Assembly: GCF_000379665.1 (NCBI RefSeq)
Contig: NZ_KB903369.1
Coordinates: 202 to 64,201, forward strand
DNA from: Butyricimonas synergistica DSM 23225
GTDB lineage: Bacteria > Bacteroidota > Bacteroidia > Bacteroidales > Marinifilaceae
Length of the DNA stretch: 64,000 nucleotides
Direction: 5' to 3'
The notes under the pieces were generated by a model, which made no database searches, was not told the origin of the DNA, and worked only from the letters and a program-made list of their open reading frames with translations. This document shows, piece by piece, positions 45,062 to 54,107 of the stretch (position 1 is the stretch's first letter; each line of letters begins with the position of its first letter). The position numbers were made by a program, and so were the translations under genes.

Positions 45062-45940
45062 ATGAAAAAAAGATATGCGATAGCAATGTTGATCTGGGGT
45101 ATATTTTTGTGCTCTTGCTCGAAGGACGTGGCTTTGGGACCGGACGTGGAATTGGAAAGGGATTATGTATTGCCCCAGGGCGGGGATCCCGATGCGGACG
45201 AACGGATTATGGATCTGTATGAAAAGTACGGTTCTTATTTCCTGTATGATTTCACCGTGGCGGATTTGAACTGGAATCAAGTAGCCAATTCGATGCTGTA
45301 TAAATTGGCTTTGGGAGAACCGAAATATGCCCTAGATATGTTGGATTTGCTGGACGAGGTATGGTTGAAATTTTATCCCGAGGAATTCTTGAAACAGAAT
45401 CTGCCGTATCGAGTTTTTATGGCGGATACGGTGTATTCCGTGTTGAGTTGGACGGATCGTCCGGAGATATGTGTGAAAACGGGTGATAATTCATTGGCTT
45501 TCGGATATATGAATGAAGATCTTAAGAATAAAACGGCAGCAGAGAAATTGGAATTGAAGAACACGGTTCAATCTCTTTTCTTCGATTTGTTGCAAGTTCG
45601 GAAAGCGATAAGTATTCCGGAGGAATTTTATAAAATCAGTGATTATTCGACGAAAGCGAGTGCCAATCCGAATGATGCTGACTACGCCCGTAAGCGCGGG
45701 TTTGTGGCTAATCCCCTGTATGGGAGTGAATGGTGTACTTATGTCAATTGGCAAACGAAAACTTTGTTGCAGTCGGATGATTTGAATTATTTTCTGTCAA
45801 GTATTCTTCGCCGTACTTCCGAGCAATGGGCAAGCGATTTGACCTATCCGCTGGTAAAACAAAAATACGATATTCTGGTGGATCATTTCAAGAAAGAATA
45901 TAATCTTGATCTGACAAAAATCGGGAATGCAACTTATTGA
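45062..45940 (+). CDS. Lipoprotein, distantly like TonB-associated metallohydrolase lipoproteins, locus B
   Basis: 292 residues with lipobox L-C-S-C (Cys 19). The early segment (D-E-R-I-M-D-L-Y-E-K-Y-G-S-Y-F-L-Y-D-F) and position behind SusC/SusD recall the 'substrate import-associated zinc metallohydrolase lipoprotein' group (peptidase Mx1-like). However, no HExxH motif is present; the site where it is expected reads T-V-Q-S-L-F-F-D-L-L. If related, it has lost catalysis and may only bind ligand. The counterpart at 59364 is similar in layout and also lacks HExxH. The family call is uncertain. Confidence 0.5.
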   Translation: MKKRYAIAMLIWGIFLCSCSKDVALGPDVELERDYVLPQGGDPDADERIMDLYEKYGSYFLYDFTVADLNWNQVANSMLYKLALGEPKYALDMLDLLDEVWLKFYPEEFLKQNLPYRVFMADTVYSVLSWTDRPEICVKTGDNSLAFGYMNEDLKNKTAAEKLELKNTVQSLFFDLLQVRKAISIPEEFYKISDYSTKASANPNDADYARKRGFVANPLYGSEWCTYVNWQTKTLLQSDDLNYFLSSILRRTSEQWASDLTYPLVKQKYDILVDHFKKEYNLDLTKIGNATY

Positions 45941-45956
45941 TATGTATTAAAATAAA

Positions 45957-45980
45957 GGGAGGCGGGGTTCCCTGCCTCCC
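45957..45980 (+). terminator. Hairpin after the receptor part of locus B
   Basis: GGGAGGC/GCCTCCC stem (45957-45963 with 45974-45980), 10-base loop, without a T run. It may attenuate transcription into the ABC/MutS-like genes. Confidence 0.5.
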
Positions 45981-46083
45981 ACCATTCTGCAAACGTGTGA
46001 AAATTGTATGGACAATGCGTTGAAAACGGATTGTAGGAGCGTGTTGTCTTAAAAATAAGGTGTTTGAATTATAAAATTACTGT

Positions 46084-47022
46084 ATGGAAAATTCGATTGT
46101 AAAAGTAGAGCATTTGTCTCATCGTTACAGTGTTCAATGGGCTATCCGGGATATTGATTTCGAAATCAATCAGCGGGGTATCATGGGACTCTTGGGCTCC
46201 AACGGGGCGGGAAAATCAACCACGATGAATATTATATGCGGGGTGTTGAAACAAACGGAAGGAAATGTGTTTATCGGTGGGGTTAATTTGCGGGAGAATC
46301 CGGTGGAAGCGAAAAAGAATGTCGGCTTTCTTCCCCAGAAAGCACCCCTGCATTTGGACTTTACGGTGGATGAGTATCTGACGTATTGTGCCGATCTCCA
46401 CATGGTGGATAAGAAACGTGTTAAAGCAGCTGTGGATGAGGCGAAGGCACGTTGTGGCATCACCCATTTCAGTAAACGGGTGTTGCGGAATCTTTCCGGG
46501 GGATACCAGCAGCGGGTGGGCATTGCGCAAGCGATCGTGCATAACCCGAAGTTTGTCGTGTTGGACGAGCCGACCAATGGCTTGGACCCGAACCAGATCG
46601 TGGAGGTGCGCCATTTAATCAAAGAGATTGCCGAAGAGCGTTCCGTGTTGCTTTCCACTCATATTCTTTCCGAGGTACAGGCAACTTGCCGGGATATCAA
46701 GATGATTGAGAACGGGCAGATGATTTTCTCGGGTACCATCGAGGAATTTGATAATTATATCCAGCCGAATACCCTGTTGGTGGAGTTGGATACGCCCCCG
46801 ATGGAATGCGACCTGATGTTGCCGGGAATCTCTCGGGTAGAAACTTTATCGGGAAAACGCTTCCGTTTGCAGTATGACGGAGATCAGGACACGGCGAAGC
46901 GGGTTGCCGAACAATGTGTCACCCGGGGATGGGGATTAATCGAGTTGGTCATTGAGAGAAGTTCGTTGGATGCGGTATTTGCCCAATTATCAAAAAATGC
47001 CGCCAAAGGGAAAAGGAAATAG
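46084..47022 (+). CDS. ABC transporter ATP-binding protein (GldA-like)
   Basis: 312 residues: Walker A G-S-N-G-A-G-K-S-T (near residue 39), signature L-S-G-G-Y-Q-Q-R-V-G (near 140), Walker B F-V-V-L-D-E-P-T-N-G-L-D-P (near 160), switch H. The C-terminal about 80 residues are the extension seen in ABC-2 type exporters. With the next gene it should form an exporter or envelope-associated complex like GldA with GldF/GldG. The gliding-motility role of GldA/F/G in Flavobacteria does not apply automatically to a gut-type relative. Confidence 0.92.
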   Translation: MENSIVKVEHLSHRYSVQWAIRDIDFEINQRGIMGLLGSNGAGKSTTMNIICGVLKQTEGNVFIGGVNLRENPVEAKKNVGFLPQKAPLHLDFTVDEYLTYCADLHMVDKKRVKAAVDEAKARCGITHFSKRVLRNLSGGYQQRVGIAQAIVHNPKFVVLDEPTNGLDPNQIVEVRHLIKEIAEERSVLLSTHILSEVQATCRDIKMIENGQMIFSGTIEEFDNYIQPNTLLVELDTPPMECDLMLPGISRVETLSGKRFRLQYDGDQDTAKRVAEQCVTRGWGLIELVIERSSLDAVFAQLSKNAAKGKRK

Positions 47023-47048
47023 TATGTAAATTTATTTGACAGAATATT

Positions 47049-49355
47049 ATGAGACAAATATATAAAATAGCAAAAGCAGAATTAGCCACGTTGTTTTATT
47101 CTCCGGTAGCGTGGTTTATTTTAGTTGTGTTTTCTTTTCAGGTAGGAATGACTTTTGTCGAGTTGATCGGGGAGCAGGCACAGGCGAACACATTGGGATA
47201 TAGCTGGGGTTGGCTGACAGCCAACCTGCTGGGGGGAATGAGAGGTTTGTTCTCGGGAGTGCAGCAATATCTCTATCTGTATATGCCCTTGTTGACCATG
47301 TCTTTGATGAGCCGGGAGTATAGCAGCGGTTCGATTAAATTGTTGTATGCTTCGCCGGTGACTTCCACGCAGATTATTTTGGGTAAGTTCCTTTCCATGA
47401 TGCTCTACGGGTTAGTGTTGTTGGGAGTGTTGATTGTTATGGTATTGTTTGCCGGGTGTGTTATTGATCATTTCGCTTTCGGCGAGGCTTTGTCCGGACT
47501 GTTGGGGTTGTACTTGTTGTTGTGCGCTTACGCGGCTATCGGTTTGTTCGTGTCTTCGCTGACTTCTTATCAGGTGGTAGCCGGCATCGGGACTCTGGTG
47601 ATTTTGGCTGCTTTGAATTACGCGAATCAGGTGGGGCAAAGTTACGACTTCGTGCGGGATATCACTTATTGGCTTTGTATTTCCGGTCGTTCGGGAGAAA
47701 TGATCGCGGGATTGATTTGTAGCGAGGATGTGATTTATTTCATTACCGTGTCGGCAATGTTCTTGGCATTGACGATTCTGAGATTGAATTCTACCCGCCA
47801 GTATGCTCCCAAGGGAGTGATGTGGGGCAAATACCTGGGGGTGATAGCGGGTACCTGTATGGTCGGGTATATCACCTCCCGTCCGGCAATGATGTGTTTC
47901 TACGATACGACGGAAACCAAACGGATGACGTTGACACCCAAGAGCCAGGAAATCATGAACAAGTTGGAAGACGGAATGACGATCACGACTTTTGTGAATT
48001 ACCTCGACCGGAATGCTTATCTCGGAATACCCAAGATGGTGAATCAAGATAAGGAGCGTTTCAAGCAATATCTGCGTTTCAAACCGGATATCAAGATGAA
48101 ATATGTTTATTATTATGACACGGTGACGAATAATCCCTGGTTAATGAATCGTTACCCGGGTAAAACCATCCATGAAATCGCAAAAGAAGAAGCCGAGAAA
48201 AAAGGGTGGAATCTCAAGAAGTTCTTGACGCCGGAGCAGATCAAGAAAGTAATTGATTTGGAACCGGAAGGAAATGTTTTCGTGCGCTTGGTGGAACGCA
48301 AAAACGGGCAGAAAGCTTTCTTGCGCTTGTTCAATGATATGGAAATGTTCCCGAGTGAGGCTGAAATAGGAGTGACCTTCAAACGTTTCGTGATGGAAAT
48401 GCCGAAAGTCGGATTTCTTACCGGACACGGGGAGCCTTCTATTACGGGGGAGTTGAAGAGAGATTACCTGTTGTTTGCCGGTGCGAAAACATTCCGCCAT
48501 TCGTTGCTGAATCAGGGATTCGACACGGAAGAGGTGTCTATTTCGGGTGATTCGGATATCCCCGGGTATATAAATATATTGGTTATTTCCGATATGAACA
48601 AGGCTTTGACCCCGGAAGAGATGGCTAAATTGAACAGATATATCGAGCGGGGAGGTAATTTGCTGATAGCGGCAGGAGCCGGGAAGCAGGATATCATGAA
48701 CCCGATTGTCGAGTCGTTGGGTGTTCGTTTCTTGCCGGGAGTTTTGGTGCAGAAGAAGGTGGATATCCTTCCTAATTCAATGATGTTGACCGCTGTGCCC
48801 GAGACGGTAAAAGAACTTTCCTATCACTATGAGTTCATGTGGTTGGTACGTAAATTTAAAGTGAATATGAAAGATGCCGTGGGTTTGGACTACACGACGG
48901 ATAAGGGCTTTACGGTGCGGGAATTGTTGCGTACGGATTCTACCGGGTGTTGGAATGAGATGGAGACGCGTGATTTCGTGAATGACACGGTGGTGTTGAA
49001 TCCGGCAGCCGGAGAGGTGGAACGGATGTATCCGACAGCATTGGCTTTGTCCCGTAAGATAGGCGATCGGGAGCAGCGTATTATGATTTTGGGCAATGGC
49101 AGTTGTATCAGTAATGACGGCGTTGCCGGGGAGAGAGGTGTGGCTGTTGCGAACTATCCGTTGGTGACCGGAACATTCCATTGGTTCTCTTATGGCGAGG
49201 CTCCTTTAGACGTGCGTCGTCCGGGCGGGTCGGATGATAAGATCCATTTAAGTCGTCCGGATATGCCGTACGTGAAGGCTGCTTTCATGGTCGTGGTGCC
49301 CGTGCTGTTGCTCTTGTGGGGTGTGGTGCTGTGGATCCGTAGAAAGAGAAATTAA
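47049..49355 (+). CDS. ABC-2 permease fused to GldG-like auxiliary domain
   Basis: 768 residues. The first about 265 hold six membrane segments of an ABC-2 permease (GldF-like; S-R-E-Y-S-S-G-S-I-K-L-L-Y-A-S-P-V). Residues about 290-715 match the GldG/ABC-type auxiliary periplasmic domain (M-T-L-T-P-K-S-Q-E-I, G-F-L-T-G-H-G-E-P-S-I, I-L-V-I-S-D-M-N-K-A-L-T-P-E-E), and a last membrane segment is at about 742-762. GldF and GldG are separate genes in gliding species; here they are one fused protein. It follows the ATPase by 26 bases. Confidence 0.88.
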   Translation: MRQIYKIAKAELATLFYSPVAWFILVVFSFQVGMTFVELIGEQAQANTLGYSWGWLTANLLGGMRGLFSGVQQYLYLYMPLLTMSLMSREYSSGSIKLLYASPVTSTQIILGKFLSMMLYGLVLLGVLIVMVLFAGCVIDHFAFGEALSGLLGLYLLLCAYAAIGLFVSSLTSYQVVAGIGTLVILAALNYANQVGQSYDFVRDITYWLCISGRSGEMIAGLICSEDVIYFITVSAMFLALTILRLNSTRQYAPKGVMWGKYLGVIAGTCMVGYITSRPAMMCFYDTTETKRMTLTPKSQEIMNKLEDGMTITTFVNYLDRNAYLGIPKMVNQDKERFKQYLRFKPDIKMKYVYYYDTVTNNPWLMNRYPGKTIHEIAKEEAEKKGWNLKKFLTPEQIKKVIDLEPEGNVFVRLVERKNGQKAFLRLFNDMEMFPSEAEIGVTFKRFVMEMPKVGFLTGHGEPSITGELKRDYLLFAGAKTFRHSLLNQGFDTEEVSISGDSDIPGYINILVISDMNKALTPEEMAKLNRYIERGGNLLIAAGAGKQDIMNPIVESLGVRFLPGVLVQKKVDILPNSMMLTAVPETVKELSYHYEFMWLVRKFKVNMKDAVGLDYTTDKGFTVRELLRTDSTGCWNEMETRDFVNDTVVLNPAAGEVERMYPTALALSRKIGDREQRIMILGNGSCISNDGVAGERGVAVANYPLVTGTFHWFSYGEAPLDVRRPGGSDDKIHLSRPDMPYVKAAFMVVVPVLLLLWGVVLWIRRKRN

Positions 49356-49404
49356 CCGGGTAATCGTGGTGTGCTTTTCAAAATTATAGAATAAATTAAA
49401 ATAA

Positions 49405-50733
49405 ATGGGATTTCGAATAGATAAACAGACTCTGAATGATTTGGCAATATTGAGTGCCGGGTCAAACAAATCGGTGTACGAGATCTTCAACAGGACGCAT
49501 ACCCGGGGTGGGGCTAAATTGCTGGAAGAAATGTTCCAGCAGCCCCTATCGGAGTGCGACTTGATTGCCAACAGGAGTGCGGCGATCCATTATTATATGG
49601 AGTGTGGTATGGAATTTCCGTTCAGGGCAGCCATTTTCGATGCTATCGAGTTCTACTTGGACAACACGGATACGCGTAGCCAGTTGATGAGCCAGAACAA
49701 TACGTTGGAATGGAAAATGAAAAATCTCATGGGAGCCGATACGGGATATACCTGGATACAAAACGGGATCTTGGGATGCCTCGAATTGCTGAATACCTTG
49801 AATGATTTTCTGAATAAAACCGGCAACACGAGCAGTAAAGATGTGGCAGAGGTAAATTTGAACCTGAGAAACTTGTTGAACAATGAAAAATGGTCTTGGT
49901 ACCTGGATAAGAAAAAAATAAATTACGAACAGGCTGTCGTTTACGACCGGGTATTCCGTTTCGAGGAGCGGGAGAATTTCCGGAAAGTACTTTATTACGT
50001 TTACTTGATGGACGTTTATATTGCTGTGGCACGGGTAGCTAAAGAACGCGGGTTTGCTTTTGCGTCCGTGTGTCCCGGTGAATGTAATGTGTTGAAGATG
50101 AAAGGAGTTTTCCATCCGTTTTTAAAGCAACCGATAGGCAACACGATAGAGGTGGACGAGAATAGTAATATTATTTTTCTCACGGGGGCGAATATGGCGG
50201 GGAAGTCCACGTTTATGAAAGCTTTTTCCATCGCGATATTCTTGGCTCATGTCGGTTTTCCGGTTCCGGCGGAATCGATGGAATTTTCCGTGCGCAACGG
50301 GATGTTCACGACAATTAATTTGCCCGATAACCTGAGCATGGGATATAGCCATTTTTACGCTGAAGTATTGCGTTTGAAAAAAGTGGCGATGCAACTGCAA
50401 CAGACAAAGAACCTTGTGATCGTGTTCGACGAGCTTTTCCGGGGTACGAATGTAAAAGACGCTTACGATGCCACGCTTGCCGTGACGGAAGCTTTTGCGG
50501 GAGTCCCCAATTGTTTGTTTTTGATATCCACGCATATTATCGAGATCGGCTTGGTATTGAAAGAGCGGTGTAAGAATATCCGTTTCGTGTACCTCCCGAC
50601 TAAGATGGAAGGGAGTCAACCGGTTTATACTTACCGGCTGACAGAGGGTATCACGAATGACCGGCATGGAATGATCATCATCAACAACGAGAAAATAATC
50701 GATATTATAAACGGGGAAGGAGGTGTGCAATGA
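49405..50733 (+). CDS. MutS-like ATPase, first of an overlapping pair
   Basis: 442 residues, about half of a MutS. The N-terminal about 225 residues are helical, like the MutS core/lever domain; the mismatch-reading and connector domains are absent. The C-terminal ATPase has Walker A G261-A-N-M-A-G-K-S-T, the Y-S-H-F-Y-A-E segment, Walker B V-I-V-F-D-E-L-F-R-G-T-N and T-H-I-I-E. Such short MutS homologues are widespread in Bacteroidota; their role in mismatch repair is doubtful. The stop overlaps the start of the next gene by 4 bases (ATGA), so the two are translationally coupled and may form a heterodimer. Confidence 0.87.
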   Translation: MGFRIDKQTLNDLAILSAGSNKSVYEIFNRTHTRGGAKLLEEMFQQPLSECDLIANRSAAIHYYMECGMEFPFRAAIFDAIEFYLDNTDTRSQLMSQNNTLEWKMKNLMGADTGYTWIQNGILGCLELLNTLNDFLNKTGNTSSKDVAEVNLNLRNLLNNEKWSWYLDKKKINYEQAVVYDRVFRFEERENFRKVLYYVYLMDVYIAVARVAKERGFAFASVCPGECNVLKMKGVFHPFLKQPIGNTIEVDENSNIIFLTGANMAGKSTFMKAFSIAIFLAHVGFPVPAESMEFSVRNGMFTTINLPDNLSMGYSHFYAEVLRLKKVAMQLQQTKNLVIVFDELFRGTNVKDAYDATLAVTEAFAGVPNCLFLISTHIIEIGLVLKERCKNIRFVYLPTKMEGSQPVYTYRLTEGITNDRHGMIIINNEKIIDIINGEGGVQ

Positions 50734-52058
50734 GTTTTGAAACCGACAAACAGACCTTGGACGACCTGAATATTTTGGGTAAGTATAGCGGCAATTCCGT
50801 TTATAGCTTGTATAGCGGTTTGGTTACCCGCGGGGCAGAACGATTGATGGACCAGATGTTTACTCATCCCTTGACCGATGCGGATGAAATAAACCGGAGA
50901 ACGGCGATTTTCCGTTATTTTAAAGAGCATGATCTTGAATATCCCGGCGATCCCGAGGGATTGGAGGAGATCGACCAATATATCGGAAGTGCCGGGCGTA
51001 CGGCTTGGTTCGTTAATTTGTTATCGTTGTGTAAAATGAAGGCGTTAGAGATGATTAGCAAAGACGAGCATTTTGCTATCTGGCGCACGCGAATGGAAAC
51101 AACCCTTGATTTCCTGCGGGAAGGGAGGGGGTATTTGGCTCGAGTGAGTGAGAATATCACCGGGAATCCGTTGGAGGAACGTGTCCGTTGGGGCTTGGAC
51201 TTGCTGAATAACAAGGCTTTTACCCGTTTGTTGGAAGATACGACACGTCCCTTGACGTTCGGTCGGATGTTTGCCATCGACCGTCTGCTGCGGGGCGAAT
51301 GGCTCAAATCCTTGCAGGAATTACTCGCCCTTTTCGTTGAAATAGATTTATATACCGTGGTCGGGCGTGTGGCTCGCGAGAATGATTTTTGTTTCGCGGA
51401 GGCCATGAAAGACGGGGAGGTGTCTATGGAGATAAAAGGTTTGCATCATCCTTGTATCCGGAAGGCTGTTTCCAATGATCTTACTATTACCAGGCAAAAG
51501 AATATCTTCTTTCTCACGGGAGCGAATATGGCGGGGAAGTCCACGTTGATGAAGTCTTTCGGTATCGCGGTGTATATGGCACACATGGGATTTCCCGTTG
51601 CTGCCGGTAGCATGCGCTTTACCGTGCAGGACGGGATGTACACTTCTATCAATGTGCCTGATAACATCAACATGGGATATAGTCATTTTTACGCTGAAGT
51701 GCTTCGGGTGAAGAAAGTGGCTATCGAGGTGAGTCTTTCTAAGCGGCTGGTCGTGATCTTTGACGAACTCTTCAAGGGCACGAATGTCAAGGATGCTTAT
51801 GATGCCACGTATGCCGTGACGTCAGCTTTGGCAAAGCGTCATGCTTGTTCTTTTATGATCTCAACACATATTATCGAAGTCGGTCATGAGTTGGGAAAAA
51901 ATTGTGATAACGCGACGTTCGCTTACCTGCCCACGGTGATGAACGGAAGCGTGCCGACTTACACGTATAAGTTGGAGCCGGGCATAACCAATGATAAACA
52001 TGGGATGATTATCATTAATAATGAACGGATTGTCGAACTTATTCGGGAAGTAAAATAG
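50730..52058 (+). CDS. MutS-like ATPase, second of an overlapping pair
   Basis: 442 residues, same layout as its upstream neighbour: helical core/lever (about 1-230), then ATPase with Walker A G264-A-N-M-A-G-K-S-T, N-M-G-Y-S-H-F-Y-A-E-V-L-R-V-K-K, Walker B V-I-F-D-E-L-F-K-G-T-N and S-T-H-I-I-E-V. Equal length and aligned motifs show a tandem duplication, now diverged, which would give a constant heterodimer. MutS proteins work as dimers with two ATP sites, which makes that plausible. A terminator follows the stop closely. Confidence 0.87.
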   Translation: MSFETDKQTLDDLNILGKYSGNSVYSLYSGLVTRGAERLMDQMFTHPLTDADEINRRTAIFRYFKEHDLEYPGDPEGLEEIDQYIGSAGRTAWFVNLLSLCKMKALEMISKDEHFAIWRTRMETTLDFLREGRGYLARVSENITGNPLEERVRWGLDLLNNKAFTRLLEDTTRPLTFGRMFAIDRLLRGEWLKSLQELLALFVEIDLYTVVGRVARENDFCFAEAMKDGEVSMEIKGLHHPCIRKAVSNDLTITRQKNIFFLTGANMAGKSTLMKSFGIAVYMAHMGFPVAAGSMRFTVQDGMYTSINVPDNINMGYSHFYAEVLRVKKVAIEVSLSKRLVVIFDELFKGTNVKDAYDATYAVTSALAKRHACSFMISTHIIEVGHELGKNCDNATFAYLPTVMNGSVPTYTYKLEPGITNDKHGMIIINNERIVELIREVK

Positions 52059-52080
52059 AAGAAATATTTCGGATAATTGT

Positions 52081-52126
52081 AATTACCTCATGGACTTATT
52101 AATCAGTCGATGAGGTAATTTGTTTT
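52081..52126 (+). terminator. Terminator at the end of locus B
   Basis: Perfect 11-bp stem AATTACCTCAT/ATGAGGTAATT (52081-52091 with 52110-52120) followed by TGTTTT. Confidence 0.8.
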
Positions 52127-52146
52127 ATGGCTAATCCCGGGTACGG

Positions 52147-52177
52147 TTGCTTTTCTCGAATATATCATTTACTTTTG
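52147..52177 (+). promoter_or_regulatory. Promoter of locus C
   Basis: TTG (52147-52149), a 20-base spacer, TACTTTTG (52170-52177), consensus TAnnTTTG. The start codon at 52191 or 52197 lies only about 10-15 bases beyond, so the leader is very short. Confidence 0.75.
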
Positions 52178-52190
52178 TTGGGATAATAGT

Positions 52191-52760
52191 ATGTACATGG
52201 AAGATAAGGAAACCCATATTTTAGTCCGTTTGCAAAATCGTGACCGGGAAGCGTTTCGGTTTCTTTATGAGCGGTATTTCTCTAAAATGGTCTTGTTTGC
52301 CGAAAGTTACTTGTATGACGAGGAGGAGGCGAAAGACTTGGTACAGGATTTATTCTTTTATATCTGGGATCACGCGAAGACCTTGCAGGTCGTGACCTCT
52401 TTGAAAGCATATCTTTACACCTCTTTGCGGAATCGTTGCTTGAACGTGTTGCGTGACCGTAAAATTCGGGATGAACACAACGATAAGTTGTTTGAGGCGC
52501 AGTTGTTTTCCGGAACAGAAGATGTGGTGATAGACGAAGAGGTACAACAACGATTGCAAGAGGCGTTGAACTCTTTGCCGGATCGGTGCAAGGAGATTAT
52601 TATGTTGAAAGTGGTGGAAGGGAAAAAGAACCGGGAGATAGCCGAGCAATTGGATATTGCCGAAACCACGGTAAAAACACAAGTGCAACGTGCATACCGG
52701 ATGTTGCGTGAAAAATTGGTGCCGATTCTCTTGTTGATAGAATGGTTACAACAAGGTTAA
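52191..52760 (+). CDS. ECF sigma factor of SusC/D locus C
   Basis: 189 residues. Sigma2 (about 12-85; F-R-F-L-Y-E-R-Y-F-S-K-M-V-L-F-A, E-E-A-K-D-L-V-Q-D-L-F-F-Y-I-W) and sigma4 (about 120-175; L-P-D-R-C-K-E-I-I-M-L, N-R-E-I-A-E-Q-L-D-I-A-E-T-T-V-K-T-Q). The start could also be the ATG at 52197, which begins M-E-D-K-E-T. It is driven by the promoter at 52147-52177. fecR follows about 100 bases downstream. Confidence 0.92.
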   Translation: MYMEDKETHILVRLQNRDREAFRFLYERYFSKMVLFAESYLYDEEEAKDLVQDLFFYIWDHAKTLQVVTSLKAYLYTSLRNRCLNVLRDRKIRDEHNDKLFEAQLFSGTEDVVIDEEVQQRLQEALNSLPDRCKEIIMLKVVEGKKNREIAEQLDIAETTVKTQVQRAYRMLREKLVPILLLIEWLQQG

Positions 52761-52860
52761 TGTATTTGTACGGGTAAAAACTTTTCGTTAAAATCATTTT
52801 TTTTTTTGTACTCCGTTTTTTGTTCCGGTGTGTCTTAGGTATGTAATTGTGATGAGAACT

Positions 52861-54021
52861 ATGACAGACAGGATGCATATAAATTGGGACATTATTGTAC
52901 GACGGATATTGAATGAATCCTCGGAAGATGAGAACAAGCTGGTTGATGATTGGCTTGCGGAGGATGAAGCGAACCGGGAATATTATCGGAAAGCGAAACA
53001 TTACTTTGACGTATACTACACGGGAGAGGAAACCCGGGAGGTAGATTCGGAGGGAGCGTGGGATGAATTCGTTGCTTATACCGGAAAATCTTCCCGCAAA
53101 CTTTTATGGAAGAAAGTCGTCGGATACGCGGCAGCCGTGATTATACTCTTGGGAGTGGGATTCACGTATTGGATGTCGGATAACCGAGTGGAACAGCCGA
53201 AGACGGTAGCCGTGAACCAACCCTTGAAGCCGGGTACGATGAAAGCGTTTTTGATATTTAATTCAGGAGAGCATATTGCGTTGACCGATTCGTCCGTGTT
53301 GGAACAAGTGGTTGAGGAGTACAAGCAAAAAATGGTAGCTTCTCAAGGTCAAGGTATGCTGCTGGAAAAGGAAGAATATAATACACTTATTATTCCAAGA
53401 GGAGGTGAGTACAATTTGGTATTGGCAGATGGGACAAGTGTAAAACTAAATGCCGATTCAAAATTGAGTTTTCCGGATAAATTCATCGGGAAAGAGCGAA
53501 GAGTACGACTGGAGGGGGAGGCTTTGTTTCATGTGGCAAAAGACTCGGAGCATCCTTTTATCGTGGAAACGGAAAATGGAGAGATCGAGGTTTTGGGAAC
53601 GGTGTTTAACGTGAATGCGTATCCTGACGAAGAGTTCGTGCAAACCACGCTGGTAGAGGGGAAGGTGGCATTTCAAGGTGCGGGAATGCTTGATGCTCTG
53701 GTGATTACCCCCGGTGAGCAGGTAACTTACGATAAAGAAACCCGGGAAGCGGATGTCGCGAAAGTAGACACGGAAATATACACGGCATGGGCTGAAGGAA
53801 AATGGATTATCGAGGGGGAGAGATTGGAAAATATCATGAAACAGCTGGCTCGTTGGTATGATGTAAAAGTTTTTTACCAAAACCCGCAAGTAAAGGATTT
53901 GGTCTTCACGGGTGACTTGGAGAAATATAATAACTGCGAAGTTGTATTGAATATCATATCTATGACGACAAACGTGGTTTTTGAAGTAAAGGATAAAACG
54001 ATAACCGTAAAAATGAAATAA
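52861..54021 (+). CDS. FecR-family anti-sigma factor of locus C
   Basis: Start taken at 52861; 52873 (M-H-I-N-W-D) is equally possible, and both give the usual cytosolic helix D-I-I-V-R-R-I-L. One membrane segment at about 86-105; FecR domain (about 170-270; L-I-I-P-R-G-G-E-Y, V-L-G-T-V-F-N-V-N-A-Y); DUF4974 at the end (about 305-386; W-Y-D-V-K-V-F, L-V-F-T-G-D-L-E). It pairs with the sigma factor just upstream and with the STN domain of the receptor downstream. Confidence 0.92.
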   Translation: MTDRMHINWDIIVRRILNESSEDENKLVDDWLAEDEANREYYRKAKHYFDVYYTGEETREVDSEGAWDEFVAYTGKSSRKLLWKKVVGYAAAVIILLGVGFTYWMSDNRVEQPKTVAVNQPLKPGTMKAFLIFNSGEHIALTDSSVLEQVVEEYKQKMVASQGQGMLLEKEEYNTLIIPRGGEYNLVLADGTSVKLNADSKLSFPDKFIGKERRVRLEGEALFHVAKDSEHPFIVETENGEIEVLGTVFNVNAYPDEEFVQTTLVEGKVAFQGAGMLDALVITPGEQVTYDKETREADVAKVDTEIYTAWAEGKWIIEGERLENIMKQLARWYDVKVFYQNPQVKDLVFTGDLEKYNNCEVVLNIISMTTNVVFEVKDKTITVKMK

Positions 54022-54029
54022 ACAAAAAA

Positions 54030-54056
54030 CCGGAAGGTGTTGCGACCACCTGCCGG
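54030..54056 (+). promoter_or_regulatory. Hairpin between fecR and susC, locus C
   Basis: CCGG and AGGTG pair with CACCT and CCGG (54030-54039 with 54047-54056) with one mismatch; 8 bases after the fecR stop, the same place as in locus A. No T run. Confidence 0.6.
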
Positions 54057-54107
54057 CTGGAAATGTGTTAATCTTTGTATCAATCTTAACATTAACAAGA
54101 CAAATGT

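Noticed and set aside
49405-52058. Canonical mutS mismatch repair gene
   Set aside because: Each protein is about half the usual length and lacks the mismatch-recognition and connector domains.
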